Source of the DNA: Acanthornis magna
Lineage: Eukaryota; Chordata; Aves; Passeriformes; Acanthizidae
Direction: 5' to 3'
NCBI GenBank assembly: GCA_036785705.1
Contig: JAWUZG010000177.1
Coordinates: 124,001-188,000 of the forward strand
Length of the DNA: 64,000 bases
Shown piece after piece: positions 38,100 to 49,922 of the stretch; position 1 is the stretch's first letter; the number at the start of each line of letters is the position of its first letter. A model generated the notes under the pieces. It was not told the origin of the DNA. It did no database searches and saw only the letters and a program-made list of their open reading frames with translations. Made by a program: the position numbers and the translations under genes.

Positions 38100-38320
38100 G
38101 AGCCCATTGACAGATGACATCATTTTTTGAGAGCACGGTTTACACACGCTCCCCTGGCGCTCCCTGATTGATAAATTAGACACTCATGAGCCATGTGCTA
38201 ATCAATGCAAATCATTAGTTTGTAACAACACAAGGCAAGCTCTGCAGAGCTCATTTTTCAAGGTAATGGCCTGCCAAGCATCCGTGTTCAGCTACAAGCC
38301 CTGCCAGCAATCCATTAACG
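38100..38320. promoter_or_regulatory. candidate conserved enhancer with octamer site
   Basis: A unique, AT-rich, repeat-free block. It contains an exact octamer ATGCAAAT (38205-38212), the POU-factor site, flanked by inverted homeodomain cores CTAAT (38198-38202) and ATTAG (38214-38218). Dense developmental-factor sites in a long intron of an axon-guidance gene fit an enhancer, but conservation cannot be seen from one sequence. Confidence 0.3.
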
Positions 38321-39349
38321 GCTGCTGGCACTCACCTATGGCACGGGGCTGAGGCCTCTGCAGTCCAGTCCCCACCAAGGACTCCAAGGCACCAAGAGCT
38401 CCAAACCTGCTCTTCCTGCTCCTTCTCCTCCACAGCTCCTGGCTCTGCTGCCAGTGGCCACCCTACACCCAAACATTTGGAGTACATGCATTCCCACAGA
38501 CCCTAACATTTGTTCTCCACTTACCCCAACGCTGCAACCTAATATTAAAGACATTTGAGGCTGAAGAACTGTGCTCTGTTGTCTATCAGTGGAAAATGAA
38601 GGTGGGTACTCAAGGCATTGAGCTGCAGGAGTGTCCTAGAACACTCCATGCTGGCAGCAGTGGCATCTCTAAGGGACAATGTCTGCATCAAGTTGAGCTT
38701 GGCCAAATAAAGGGGACATTTGAATGTTCCAGCCACCAGATTTAACACTCAAATTTCTGGCTTCAGGTTCTTACAGGTGCTGTCCAGCTGAGTGAGTGTT
38801 TTGGGGGAATGAAACTCCATCAGGGAAGGATGTGCCACCACTGACCACTCTGTCAGCGCATGGGGAGGGCACAAGGGTGGGACAGCTCTACTCCTTCACC
38901 ACAGGAACCTCTGTGTCTGCTTCCCAAGCTCTGCAGGATTTCAACCCCGCTGGCAACAGAGCAGTGTCTTCATTCATGGTCACTCCATCAGGCACATATC
39001 CTGCCACAGGTGCTCTCCAGAGCCACTCCAGGTCCTTCATGGAGAATAAGGATTCTCTATTTGACATTCCCAGAGGTAAAGTTCAGCGCTCACAGACAGG
39101 GTCCTGCTGCTGGATGCTCGTGTTTATCATCCCAGTGGATAATCTCAAAGGTCATCCTAGTGCCACTCAAGTGCTTCTGTTTCTCCCAAACTGGTGGAAT
39201 TTCTTTTACAAGGCCAGCATTTTGGGAACTTGCTAACTTTAAAATATTTATGGCTGTTATTGCCATCACTCCTGGTTCTTCATAAAGAGAGTGTAAATGA
39301 ATGTTTTGAGGCCCAGAGGTTCTGATTGAGATTAAGGGAAGAACAATGA

Positions 39350-39364
39350 CAAAAAAAAAAAAAA
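39350..39364 (+). repeat. poly-A run
   Basis: About 14 consecutive A preceded by AATGAC; no element recognised beside it. Confidence 0.85.
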
Positions 39365-39724
39365 CCTGAAAATTAAATTTTTACATTTGAGAGCATGGGT
39401 GTGAGCTTGTCAGCTGCAGAACCCAAAATGTCCCCCAAACTCTGGTCAGCTCTTCAGCAGGGGTTGAACTGTAGATAACAATAATTCAGACAAACTGTAA
39501 CACCAGAAAGACTCAGAGTTTTGGCTCAGAAATACCCGGGAGTGCAGCGTGTGTGTGAACGGGAATGACTAGACACAAAGATCCCAACGCAGTTGGCCTG
39601 CAGCACGAACCCTTACGTGGGACAGCTCAAAAACCGAGGCAGGGAGTAATATGGGATGGAATGAAGACAGATGCACCCCAACATGGGCTGGATGATGAAT
39701 ACCAGTCCTTTATAAGTGTCTGTT

Positions 39725-40022
39725 CGCGGGGCTGAGGGACCAGATTCCCTCAGAGATGAGCTCATCCCGCCGGGAACGCGGTGACCCCGAGGGTTGGGGC
39801 GGGGGCGCGGGGCAACGCCACAAAGGGCCTTTTGACAGTGGCCAGACGGGGAGAGCTTTGAGACACCCACAGATCCTCACCACACTGTGGCACTTGAGAG
39901 GGAGCCAGCTGCCCTTCGGCATCGGGAGGCACGAGCGGAGAGCTGGGAATTCGCGCGGATACGCGGGCAGCGGAGCACACAGCAGCACAGCAGCGTGAAG
40001 GAGGGTGGAAATACCTGAGCAG
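39725..40022. promoter_or_regulatory. short CpG-rich block; possible alternative promoter
   Basis: Seen: by hand count about 23 CpG dinucleotides in 39725-39995, including GCGCGG and TTCGCGCGGATACGCG clusters, in a window where most blocks of this size have very few. On the plus strand a TATA-like TATAAG (39711-39716) sits just upstream, and GAGCAG|GTAAAA at 40022/40023 could be a donor ending a first exon. Inference: a small intronic CpG island that might start an antisense or nested transcript, or a minus-strand plexin isoform. No reading frame in it is recognisable. It could also be a remnant of a GC-rich mobile element. Confidence 0.4.
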
Positions 40023-40150
40023 GTAAAACAGGGGGTGTGGAGGCACCCAGAAACCCCTGGACACTCCAGGCTTATCCTCCTGGCTTGAGGATGTGCTCAC
40101 CAATGGACCCAAGGGGTGATGTAAAGATGAGCACACACATGCACTGAAAA

Positions 40151-40406
40151 TCACAGAAAAATAGAATCATGGAATGCTCGGGTTGGAAGGGACCTCTAAA
40201 GGTCATCTAGTTCAACACCCAGGGACATCTTCAGACGGATCAGGTTGTTCAGAGCCACATCCAAACAGGTCTTGAATGATTCCAGGGAAGGTGCATCCAC
40301 CACCTCTCTGGGCAACCTGTGCCGCTTGTAAAAATCTTCCTTTATATCTCATCTAAATCGACTCTCCTTCAGGATAAAACCATCAGCCCTCGTCCTATCA
40401 CACCCA
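40151..40406 (-). mobile_element. CR1 LINE fragment, divergent subfamily
   Basis: 'tagaatcatggaatgctcgg', 'ggtcatctagttcaacaccc', 'ccacctctctgggcaacctg' and 'agccctcgtcctatcac'. It differs from the common type and starts 129 bp to the right of the CpG-rich block. Confidence 0.88.
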
Positions 40407-40680
40407 GAAGAGTCTGTGCAGAGCACAGGCATCCCCTCCAGAGGATCTGTTCCGTGCAGCAGAGAGCTCAGGGAATCTGATCCGAAGGGGAGCTTTTCCA
40501 CACCTCGGGTGGCGCAGTGCCCTGGGCAGCTCCAGGCATCAGCGAGGGCAATGAACTCAATCACAGCCTGTCACATTCAATCTCGGAGACAAAAAGACAC
40601 ATTTGCAATTTCCCTTTAAAGCTTAAGAGAGGCAGGCCAAAGCTCCTGCTCTGCTGAGGATTTGGGCACTTTCACCACTT

Positions 40681-40700
40681 TTTAAAAAAAAAAAAAAAAA
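40681..40700 (+). repeat. poly-A run
   Basis: About 18 consecutive A after TTT. No retroposon body is recognisable to its left, so it may be a simple slippage run. Confidence 0.85.
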
Positions 40701-41705
40701 TCGTATCCCGGAGATCATATCACTGGTCAAGTGAGATTGGCTGTTCTTGCACTGATATTTGTGTCAGATGCTGGTGCTAAATGACTTCAGAAATGCAGAG
40801 TGACAGGCTGTGAGTGCATCACTGAAAACAGAGAAATCTGGCACCCAGAGCTCTTCCCTCACTCACTTGCTGGGAGCTCTGGGCTTGGGTGGAGCAGTGG
40901 CTTGGGAACAATTTCTGTCAGCAACGTGGGGACAGGTTATCTCCAAGGCCAGGGGGAAAGGGAACCTGAAAGAAAAGCTGACCCCAGTCCCTTTTGTCAG
41001 CTGACACCCCTGGGGCTAAGGTTGAGATAATGAGGTCCCACATATCTCTGGGCCCCAGCCCCACTGACAGGGCTGTGCTCTGCAAAGGTTATTGTGATTC
41101 AATTGCTGACTCTTTCAGCTCCTGGGCTTCTCAATGCCAAGGTGACCTATTAAGAACTTAATATCAGATAAAAAACAGCCCTCGAAGCTTTTTTAACCTT
41201 CATAATCTATGTTTATCCACAGAAAATAAAAGGAGGAGAGAAAAAGAGAAAGTGAATGCTTATCTTCCAATATTGCCTCAGATAAAAGGGAAGCACCATC
41301 TGGGGACAAAACTTCACATTTGACCTTTTTCCCCTCTCATGAAAGCAGCCAGAAAACTGATCCAGCAGTGAAACAGTGGACGAGGCCTCTTCCATTCACC
41401 TCCCATAGACTGAAGGATGCTCCCAATCTACCAAAGACCCCTCTGTTTTTGTCTGTGATGCCTGACCAAGGACGTGGCTCTGCAGCCCAGCCCCAGCACA
41501 GACCACCTTTCTCCCCAGGCAGCCCCAACTGAGCAGCACTGATCCTAGCAAGTCCCAGCTCTTCCATCAGCCAACCTCCATCCAGACCAAGCCCCTCAGC
41601 AGCCATCTCTGCTCAGCTGTGTCTCACTGAGGCTTTTCTCTTCCCCAGAATTCGTCTCATCTCCCACTGATCCCTCATTAGTGACAATTTGTTGGTGCTC
41701 TCCAT

Positions 41706-41787
41706 TCACAGAATCACAGAATGGTTTGTGTTGGAAGTGACCTTAAAGATCATCTCATTCCAACCCCCTGCCATGGGCAGGGACACC
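41706..41787 (-). mobile_element. left half of a head-to-head CR1 pair
   Basis: Reverse-complement tail 'cacagaatcacagaatgg' through 'gccatgggcagggacacc'. Its truncated 5' end abuts the plus-strand CR1 that starts at 41788. Confidence 0.9.
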
Positions 41788-41930
41788 ATCCCTGGAGGGA
41801 TTTAAAAGCCACGTGGATGTGGTCCTTGGGGACATGATTTAGTAGTGGTCTCAGCAATGCTGGGTTAACGGTTGGACTTGATGATCTTAGAGATCTTTTC
41901 CAACCTTAACAACTCTATCATTCTATGATT
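41788..41930 (+). mobile_element. right half of a head-to-head CR1 pair
   Basis: 'atccctggagggatttaaaa', 'cacgtggatgtgg', 'ggttggacttgatgatctta' and tail TTCTATGATT. This subfamily type differs from the left half, so the two are separate elements. CACC at the join could belong to either. Confidence 0.9.
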
Positions 41931-43808
41931 TTAATTATCACCTCCAGTAGTGCAAGAATGGCACATATCCCCAGATCCTTAATCACAGAGGTGCCCGGCA
42001 CATCAATCAGAATTAACCTGATGTGTATTCAAACCCCTTGATTGAATTATCCAAAAGTAATCCAAATGAATTTAAAAATAACAGCGCGGCAGACACATTT
42101 TTAATGTCAGTAAATCACCAGCCAGGGCCATCGGTGAGAAGTCCCCATTCAGAGGGAAACAAAAGGTGGGAATGCAGCGGGTGAAGGTGGCAGGGAGGGA
42201 TTTCCTCTCAGCCGAGTACCAATCCAGCTCCATGGGAGAGAAGCTGATGACCCCATGGAGGAAACAGAGCCCTCCATGTGCACTCCAAAGGATTAGGAGG
42301 TCTGCTGGGAACTGCCCTAGGGAGCTGTGTGGCACTGAGGGCAAGGCTCAAGGCATGTTCAAGGGAGAATTAACAGAGCCAGAGGGATTTAGGAGGGGAG
42401 TGCTGACATATTATTCCACTTAGGCAGAGGCAGGGAACTCCTGGGAGGGGAGAAAGGCTGTCTGAGCCATGCAGTTTGAGGCTTGGCTGCTGAGCTGAGA
42501 AGCAGACCCTGGATCAGGCTGTTGGGGACTTTAGGTTGCCCCATAAAAGAGTTAGAATGGTGTTCATGAACTTAACACAACCTTAGAGCATTGATCCAGC
42601 CCAAAACCTCTTGTTCATACCAACTGCAGGTGAGATAGGAACGTAAGAAAATTCAGAGAGTCTGGAAAAGATGAGCACAAAAGGGACCTGACAGACCATG
42701 TGTAGGGACGCTTCAGCTGAGCCGAGATGTACAAGGATCCCAGCCCAGCAGGGCAGTCAGAGCAGAGCTCAGAAGAGTCACTGTCCTTCCAACAGGGCCA
42801 GCTTACAGGTCTGCAGCTCCCTTTGTGCCTCAGATCTTTCCCCAAACTTGTGCAAGTACCAGAGTAATGTCCTGTGCGAGGCAAAACAGCCAAACAGTTT
42901 TGTAATGTCAGAGACTGAGATGTCTGAGCTCCAAAAGCAGCATTCTGTGAGTTGCAGGACTCCCCCATTCTCTGAAGGTCTGGGGTTTGCTGTTTACCCA
43001 CACAGCTCATCCCTGGGACACATCACTGGAAACCAACAAACAGGTCCTGCCTGAAAACCTCTGGGGACAAAGTGCGAACGGTCCTGGGGTGGTCACTGCC
43101 ATACCCCAGACAACACTGCTGAGCCGTGCATTTGGACAGCAGAATTTGGGAAAAAACTGCTTCCTTAAGATGATTGCAGCACTGCTCTGTTTGAGGTCCC
43201 TGGGGTTCCCAAACTGGATGTTTTCCCACTATTTTTAACATGTCAATCAAGAAGGAGAGCTCAGCTACACCTTTGGTGATGGGGAGGAGATGGAAGAACA
43301 GCCCGGGCAGCATCTCCTGTCTCCACAGCCGTCCTCTGTCTCCCGTGGCCAGGGAGGGACAGCAGGATCATGTCCCTCGTACAAGCAGAGGGATCACTTT
43401 CCTCTGGGACCTCAGGGTAACCCGGGCCATGAAACCTGACCCAAAGCCACTTTGACATCAGGTCGTGGCTGGAGACAAAGCAAGGTCAGGAGTTCAGCAT
43501 CAATACAGCGAGTGCCAGTCAGGACACAAAAGCTCTGGGATCAGATGTACCTGCCGAGGGCTGCTGGGGAGGGAGGGCATTGAGATGCAGAATTACTGCT
43601 CCTTTCATCCATGCTGCTCTTTGCCTCGGTTCACACGGCTCTCCTGGCTTTGTCCTTGCACAGCTTGTGTCCCTCCCACAGGCACACGGAGCTGAAAGGT
43701 GAGGGGTGTCAGAAATGAACCCCCCCCTCACTGAAGGCTCCAGCAGAATCACTCCTAAGAGCAGCCACTAATTCCTGTGATCATCTCCAGCTTTGCGGTG
43801 GAGTAAAT

Positions 43809-44191
43809 CAGAGAATCACAGAATGGTTTGGGTTGGAAGGGACATTAAAGCTCATCCCTTCCACCTCCCTTTCACTATCCCAGGGTGCTCCCAGCCCCAT
43901 CCAACCTGGCCCTGGACACTTCCAGCAATGGGGCAGCTGCAGCTTCTCTGGGCAGCCTGTGCCTCACCACCCTCACATAAAGAATTCCTTCCCAGTATCT
44001 AATTTAAATCTCCCCTCCTTCAGCTTTAAGCCATTCCCCCTTGTCCTATCACTCCATGTGCTTGTCCCCAGTCCCTCTCCAGCTCTCCTGGAGCCCCTTT
44101 AGGCCCTGGAAAGGACTCCAAGTCTCCCTGGAGCCTTCTCCAGGCTGAACAGCCCCAGCTCTCTCAGCCTGTCAGCAAGGGACTCCAGTGC
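43809..44191 (-). mobile_element. CR1 LINE fragment, 3' end, about 380 bp
   Basis: Tail 'agagaatcacagaatggttt' through 'cccccttgtcctatcactcc', 'ctccagctctcctggagccc' and 'tccaggctgaacagccccag'. It is one of the most complete CR1 3' regions in the window. Confidence 0.93.
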
Positions 44192-46260
44192 ATTAATGTG
44201 TGACTGCAGCTAAAATAAAAGGGACCTCGATCCTCCAAAGCAGGAGCAACTCCTTTTCCTTGAAGTCCTGCCAGAGTGGGATAGAGCAGATGTTTTATAT
44301 TCCCGAAGTTTGGGGTATTATTTAGTGAAATCCTGAGTCAAGGAGACATAATATGCAAAACCCTGTGCGTTTTGAGGTACAGACTGACCTCACCCAAACA
44401 ACAGCTTGAAACATCTGCAATATCGAGGATTCTCTGGAAAAAAGGCTTTTTACCGGAATTTTCATTTGCTCCCTCTTTCTCAAACTCAGATCTCCTTTTT
44501 AGGGAAAGCCTTCCATGTTCCTGGCATTTTGATGTGGTGAAATTTGATCAGATCCGTGAAGCTGAAACAAAACACACCAACCCCAGGTTTGGAGATCATC
44601 ACAATCCCTTGAGGATGCTCCACAGAGCCCTTGGGAAAACTGATTGACAAGTGCCTGGAGCTCCCTTGTTTTATTCTCCCTCTCCAGGTCTGTCTCATAG
44701 GACAGAAAATTAGGGGGGAAAAGCCTTTTTAATAGTTATTGAACCAACCCTTACCAAGCTGCTTTAAAAGTTTTCCTGGTCCATGGAAGATGGCAAAAAA
44801 AAGTGGAAGAGGTGAGTGGCTCTGCAACATCCTGTGCAAAAGGAGGGGAAGGAGAAGGGTCTGGGGCTGGACTGTCAATTATTTTTGGAAACTACAAACC
44901 CAAAATGCTCCTTTTTGGCCAGAGCTTCTCCACGTGTGCAGCAGATGGCGCAGCTGCAGTAGCTGTCCCACTGCCACCTCTGTCCCCACTGTCCCCATGC
45001 CAGCCCCAGGACCATCCCAAAGGCTGTCCCTCTCTGTCTGGGGGTCTCATCCTGACCTTTTTGGCTGATTCCTGCACCGTGCAGCCCCCAGCACTGGGTT
45101 TTAGCACTCTCCAAGGAGTTTACAGGGATGAAAGCAGGCCACCAGCTGCCCCAAAGAGGGGACACATCCGCAAGGGATGCAGGAGGCACAACTCCATCAC
45201 GCAGAGATGGATGTGCCATAAAACCCCACCTCGGTGCCTCCTGGGGCCCTGGCATCATTCACAGCCCTGAGCTCAGCCTGAGCCCTGCAGCCCTTCCCAG
45301 GATGTTTACAGGAGGGTGAGACAAAGGACAAGCCCCAAAAGGGGCCGTGGGGAGCAATCCTGCGCTGGCTCAGGTGCTTCATTTCCATAGCAGGGGGGAA
45401 GAGCCGTGTCCCTGGTGCAGGGCAATGCCAGTCTGGGTGATGGAGGCCAGACCCCAACCAGCTGCCCCAGGAGCCAGGAGCCAACCCCCTCCCACCGCCT
45501 GCACCCTTCGGGGCCCGGCTGCATTCATGGGAGAAGACTGGAGCTTCTCATCGTGGCCCTAATGGTTCCCACTGGGCTACTATTTCTGTCGGGGAGTGAC
45601 AGAGGAAGGCAGTGTGAAGCCTTTATTTTTGGGACTCGGGGCTATCTTTGCAGGCTTTGTTGTTTAAAGGGCCAAGCCTGCTCCCTCTATGACAATCGGC
45701 TGCTTCTTCTCTCATCTTCAAAGGCTGCAGCTAAAACTCATTACACTGCCAATTTTATCCCGGGCCAACAACTCCCCCCATCCCTTTTGTGTCGAGGAGC
45801 AGAGCGTGATCCTGCCTCTCCTTTGCCTTATTTTTTTATTCTTTCTCTCCTTTTGTTACTCTTCCTTGGAGGATGAGGAGATGGTCGCTAATAAAAGGGA
45901 GAAATTGGTGTTTGCACACAGATCTCTTGGCAGTTGGCAAAGAAAATACCGAGAGGAAAATATTATTCTGTGTGGAAACATCTTGGCTGTGACAAACCAT
46001 GAGAGAAGCGACACGGGGTAGGAAGGAGAAAGAGTTAAACAAGTTTTTTTGGTGAGGAAGTGGCCATGTCTCATATCTCTGCTGGCAGTGGCCTTTCCCC
46101 ACCCCGTCCTCCAAAGTGGGAGCTCTTCAAAGCTTCCTGCCCTCGGCCCATGGCCTTGGGAGAGGAGCAGGGACAGCCACGAGCAGGCTGCCAGCCAGCT
46201 GCCACCTTTGTCCCTGTGGCAGGACTGAAAACTCAGCTGGGAAATGTCTGGACGATTTGT

Positions 46261-46307
46261 TTCTCTCTCTCTTTTTTTTTTTTTCTTTTCTTTTTTTTTT
46301 TTTTTAA
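46261..46307 (+). repeat. pyrimidine/poly-T tract
   Basis: CTCTCTCT followed by two long T runs split by CTTTTC. No CR1 or LTR element abuts it, so it is a simple repeat rather than a retroposon tail. Confidence 0.9.
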
Positions 46308-47434
46308 ATTCCTAGAACAGTCACTTCTTTCTTTTTTCCTGGAAACACATTTTTCAAGCCCAAATTTCTCCCAACCCTCCCGCGAAAGTCGCTGCGTTTC
46401 TTCCCGACAGCCACAGGGTGTCAGCAGCTCTATGGAGTGGGTTCCTAAAGGGATTCCTATTCCTTGAGATGTCCCAGAGCTGGAGAAACGCTTTGGGAAA
46501 GGTCTCCTCCTGCTCTGTACTCCCATCAGAGATCCCAGTGGGCAAAGGAAAGCCTTGTCCCACAGGCTATGGCCAGGATTTGCTCCAAGCACCCCACACA
46601 GAAGGTTTGGGGGATTTTAGGGCAATGTCACTTCTTCCCCAGTGGAGGAATTATCCAAAATGATCCAAAATGATCCATGAGTTGGTGGCATGTCCTGGCA
46701 CAGAAGGGCTTTGAGGGTTTGGAAGGAGAAAGAACCCAGAGGTGGCAGGAGTGAGAACAAGATGGACTAAACTTCCAAATTCCTGTGTTTCTGAAGGTTT
46801 GAGCCAACTCTGAGGAAATATTCCCCGGGGGGACCTCAGTGGGATTGGGGACAGCCAATTCACACATCAAACACAACCTGCATGGCCTCATTAATGCAGA
46901 AATTGGGCATTTCTAACCCACACCAAAGAGTTCCATCCCTGAGTTAAAAACCGCCCATGACCTTTCCAGCTTCACCTGGGCAGGGAAGCAGCAGAGAAAA
47001 ATCCATGGGCACGCCCAGCCACAATCCCTGCTGTCCGAGGAGCATCTGGAGGCACAGAGATTAAAATCCTGTGCCCTTCCTTGTCACTCATCCCATTTGG
47101 GCCTCGAGTGTCCCATCTGGAAAATGGGAGCAGTGAAACCGCCCTCCCTTCCAGAGCCTGGGCAGCAGGAGAAGGAGCTGCCTCAAGGATGGAGAAACAT
47201 GGCAGAAACCCTTCAAATTCCATATTTCTCACAACCCTGCTCCATCTAGTCCCTGGACTCTGACAAAATGAGGTGCCACTTGTGGTAACCCAGGTCAAAG
47301 CAGGATATTTTGGGTGCAAAACGGGGCAAAATAAACCAACCTGAAAACAAACAGATGAGGAGTGAGCAGCCAGGCTCTGTCTGGCTCCAGAGACATTTTG
47401 CTGTCACCAGTCACCTGCCTGCCCTCCAGGCATG

Positions 47435-47680
47435 CACTAAATGTGGGATTCATCTTGTTTAACATGGTCTTCCTGAAAATTAGACATCTCGCCTAATGAG
47501 TCAGGCAGGTTTCCCCCGGAGTGAATGGGAAGAGACAGGTTTCACCAAGGGGCGATTTGTGCCATCCTAAATAGGTGTCTCGGGCAGATGGAGTGAATTG
47601 CTTTCTGGAGATGCCAGTCTCTCTCCATTATCTATAAACAGCAGCTCATTTCGATTCAGTGCTGATGACCAGCATTAGGT
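47435..47680. promoter_or_regulatory. candidate conserved non-coding element
   Basis: Repeat-free block with GAAAATTAGACA, CTCGCCTAATGAGTCAGGC (homeodomain core beside an AP-1-like TGAGTCA) and TTATCTATAAACAG. The mixed GC/AT texture resembles conserved vertebrate elements. Confidence 0.22.
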
Positions 47681-47901
47681 GAGACAAATTTCAGCCTGAG
47701 TGACTGTCTGGCATCGCTCACAGATGGGCCATGCACCCTTTCCTCGCTGTGCCTGTGGTGAAAGGTGTGTGCATGGGTTAGTACAGAAAATCTTATTTGA
47801 GGGCAGGGTTTATTTGGTCAATGTGTCCTGTTGCAATGAGAGGGTTGGAGAACTGTGCTTTCATCCCTGTTTTTCTTGTTATACTCAAGTGGGACAGGGT
47901 G

Positions 47902-47990
47902 GGATTGTTGGGGTGTCCTGTGCAGGGACAGGAGTTGGGTTTGGTGATCCTTGGAGGTCACTTCCAACTCAGGATATTCTATGATTCTAC
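47902..47990 (+). mobile_element. CR1 LINE tail, third type
   Basis: 'gtgtcctgtgcagggacagg' then 'ttccaactcaggatattcta' and TGATTCTAC. Confidence 0.8.
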
Positions 47991-48138
47991 AATGGGGTCA
48001 GTTTTAACATAATTCAGCCAATTTTCAGCCCCCCCACGACCCTGGTTCCTACACTTTATGGTTAGAAGTCAGACAACTTTAAGCACAGATTCAGGTGCAA
48101 AATCACATTGATGAGCTGTGAGGGAATCAGGAAGGAAC

Positions 48139-48286
48139 TAGAATCGTAAAATCATTAGGGTTGGAAAAGACCTCCAAGATCATCAAGTCCAGCCTTCAAC
48201 CCAATACCACTACCTCCACTAAACCATATCACAACTTCTACTCGATTTTTGAACACTTCCAGGGATGATGACCCCACCACTTCCCA
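48139..48286 (-). mobile_element. CR1 LINE fragment, second subfamily type
   Basis: 'aaaatcattagggttggaaa', 'ccaagatcatcaagtccagc', 'aataccactacctccactaa' and 'gaacacttccagggatgatg'. Confidence 0.88.
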
Positions 48287-49700
48287 TGGGGAAACTTGGC
48301 TGTGGCCGAGCTCCCTCCTGCCTCATTCAACACCAGGTGTTGGTTCGAAGGGAGCTTTGGCAGCTCCTCTTAAAAAGTCCATCATTTCCCACAATCTCAG
48401 CTCCATCTCCATCTGAGTGCCTCATCCAGGGCAGCTCTGTCCAGTTCCCTTCTCCCCACACTTACCCATGTTTTCCTCACCATCAGCACACGTTCAATAT
48501 CAGTTCAAATCCCAGTTCAAATCCACAATGGAACACTTTTTGAACCTGGCCAGCACTGGGTTCCTGTTCTGCAGCAATTCAAAAAATCTCACTAAATCCT
48601 CCTCTGCCTCCTGCTGTCCCATCAAATTCCTCCTGACGGGGACCATTTCCAACACCACTGGCACAAGTGGAGCGTACCAAGCTCCCAACATCTGCCAGGC
48701 ACATTTTCCATCCCCTGCAAGGGGCTCTCAAAGCAGCCCTCAGCTGGGATGTTTGTACAAACATGTGTATTTACTGTGTCAACACACATTAGAGAGCAAA
48801 CACATTAAAAGGAAAAGGAAACACACTACGAGATGAGGCCTCTCCAAACCTCGTTCCGCGGCCTCTCGGGTTGATGGGGAAAGCTCTCATTCCCAAAATC
48901 TCACCCCCAGACATCCACAGGGATCAAATCTCTCCGGCCAGCAGATATCTCTCTGCGGGACACGTGCCTGAAGACGGAAAATTTAAATGTCTTTGCGATA
49001 GAAGGATATTTTTGGTTCAAAATCAGGAAATACAGCTGGGATGGGGCATGGAGTGTAAAGAACAGTGGGGAGCAGAGGAACGCTGCACAAACACAATTCT
49101 GGTTCAACCCCAGCCATCTCCAGTGCCTGTCATAAAGTTTAACCTGAAGACATCCTCCTCAGAAGAGTCCCAGGAGCCCAGTCCCTGGGGAACTCTCCTT
49201 GATACACAGTCCCCAGGCAGGAGCCAAGTTCACACAGGCAGAACCAATATTTAGCAAACCTCCATTTTTTTTCCCCAAACAGGCTGAGGATTTCCAGGGT
49301 TTTTCATTCAGAAGGATGCCGCAGCCGGGAAGAGCAGCACTGAGATGGAGATAAAAAGATGTTTAAAGAAAAACAATTCCTCCTGACGTGTCACATACTG
49401 GATCCAGCTGTTCCTTGCATTCACTGCTTCCTCTTGAGCACAACTGCATGTGTGAGTGTGCGTGAACACACAGGCAAGACAGACAGAGGTAATTACAAAG
49501 CTGGAGCCACCTAGAACTTCCCAGCTGTCAGTCCCAGGAAAAAAAAAATCAGTATTTAAATGCAGAGACACCCACCACTTCTAGTAAAAGTAGAATCCCT
49601 GCTACGAGATGTGGAAAGCAATGTTAATACGTCCTGGAGAGGAGAGGGATCTGGAGGCTTGGTGTAAATCCAGCAAAAAAGAACAAATACTGAAACCAAG

Positions 49701-49922
49701 ATCACAGAGTGGTGTGGGTTGGAAGGGACATCAAGGATCATCCAATTCCATGGACAGGGACATCTTTCACTAGACCAGGTTTGCTCCAAGCCCCATCCAA
49801 TCTAACCTTGAATGGGATGGGGCAGCCACAACTTCCCTGGGCAAGCTCTGCCAGGGCCTCACCACCCTCACACCGAGGAATTTCTTCTTAATATCAAATC
49901 TAAACCTATTCTCTGTCTGTTT
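49701..49922 (-). mobile_element. CR1 LINE fragment, 3' end
   Basis: 'tcacagagtggtgtgggttg', 'ccaagccccatccaatctaa' and 'gccagggcctcaccaccctc' to 'atatcaaatctaaacc'. Confidence 0.9.

Noticed and set aside
48498..48530. tRNA B-box-like GTTCAAATCC repeated twice
   Set aside because: No A box or cloverleaf can be drawn around it.
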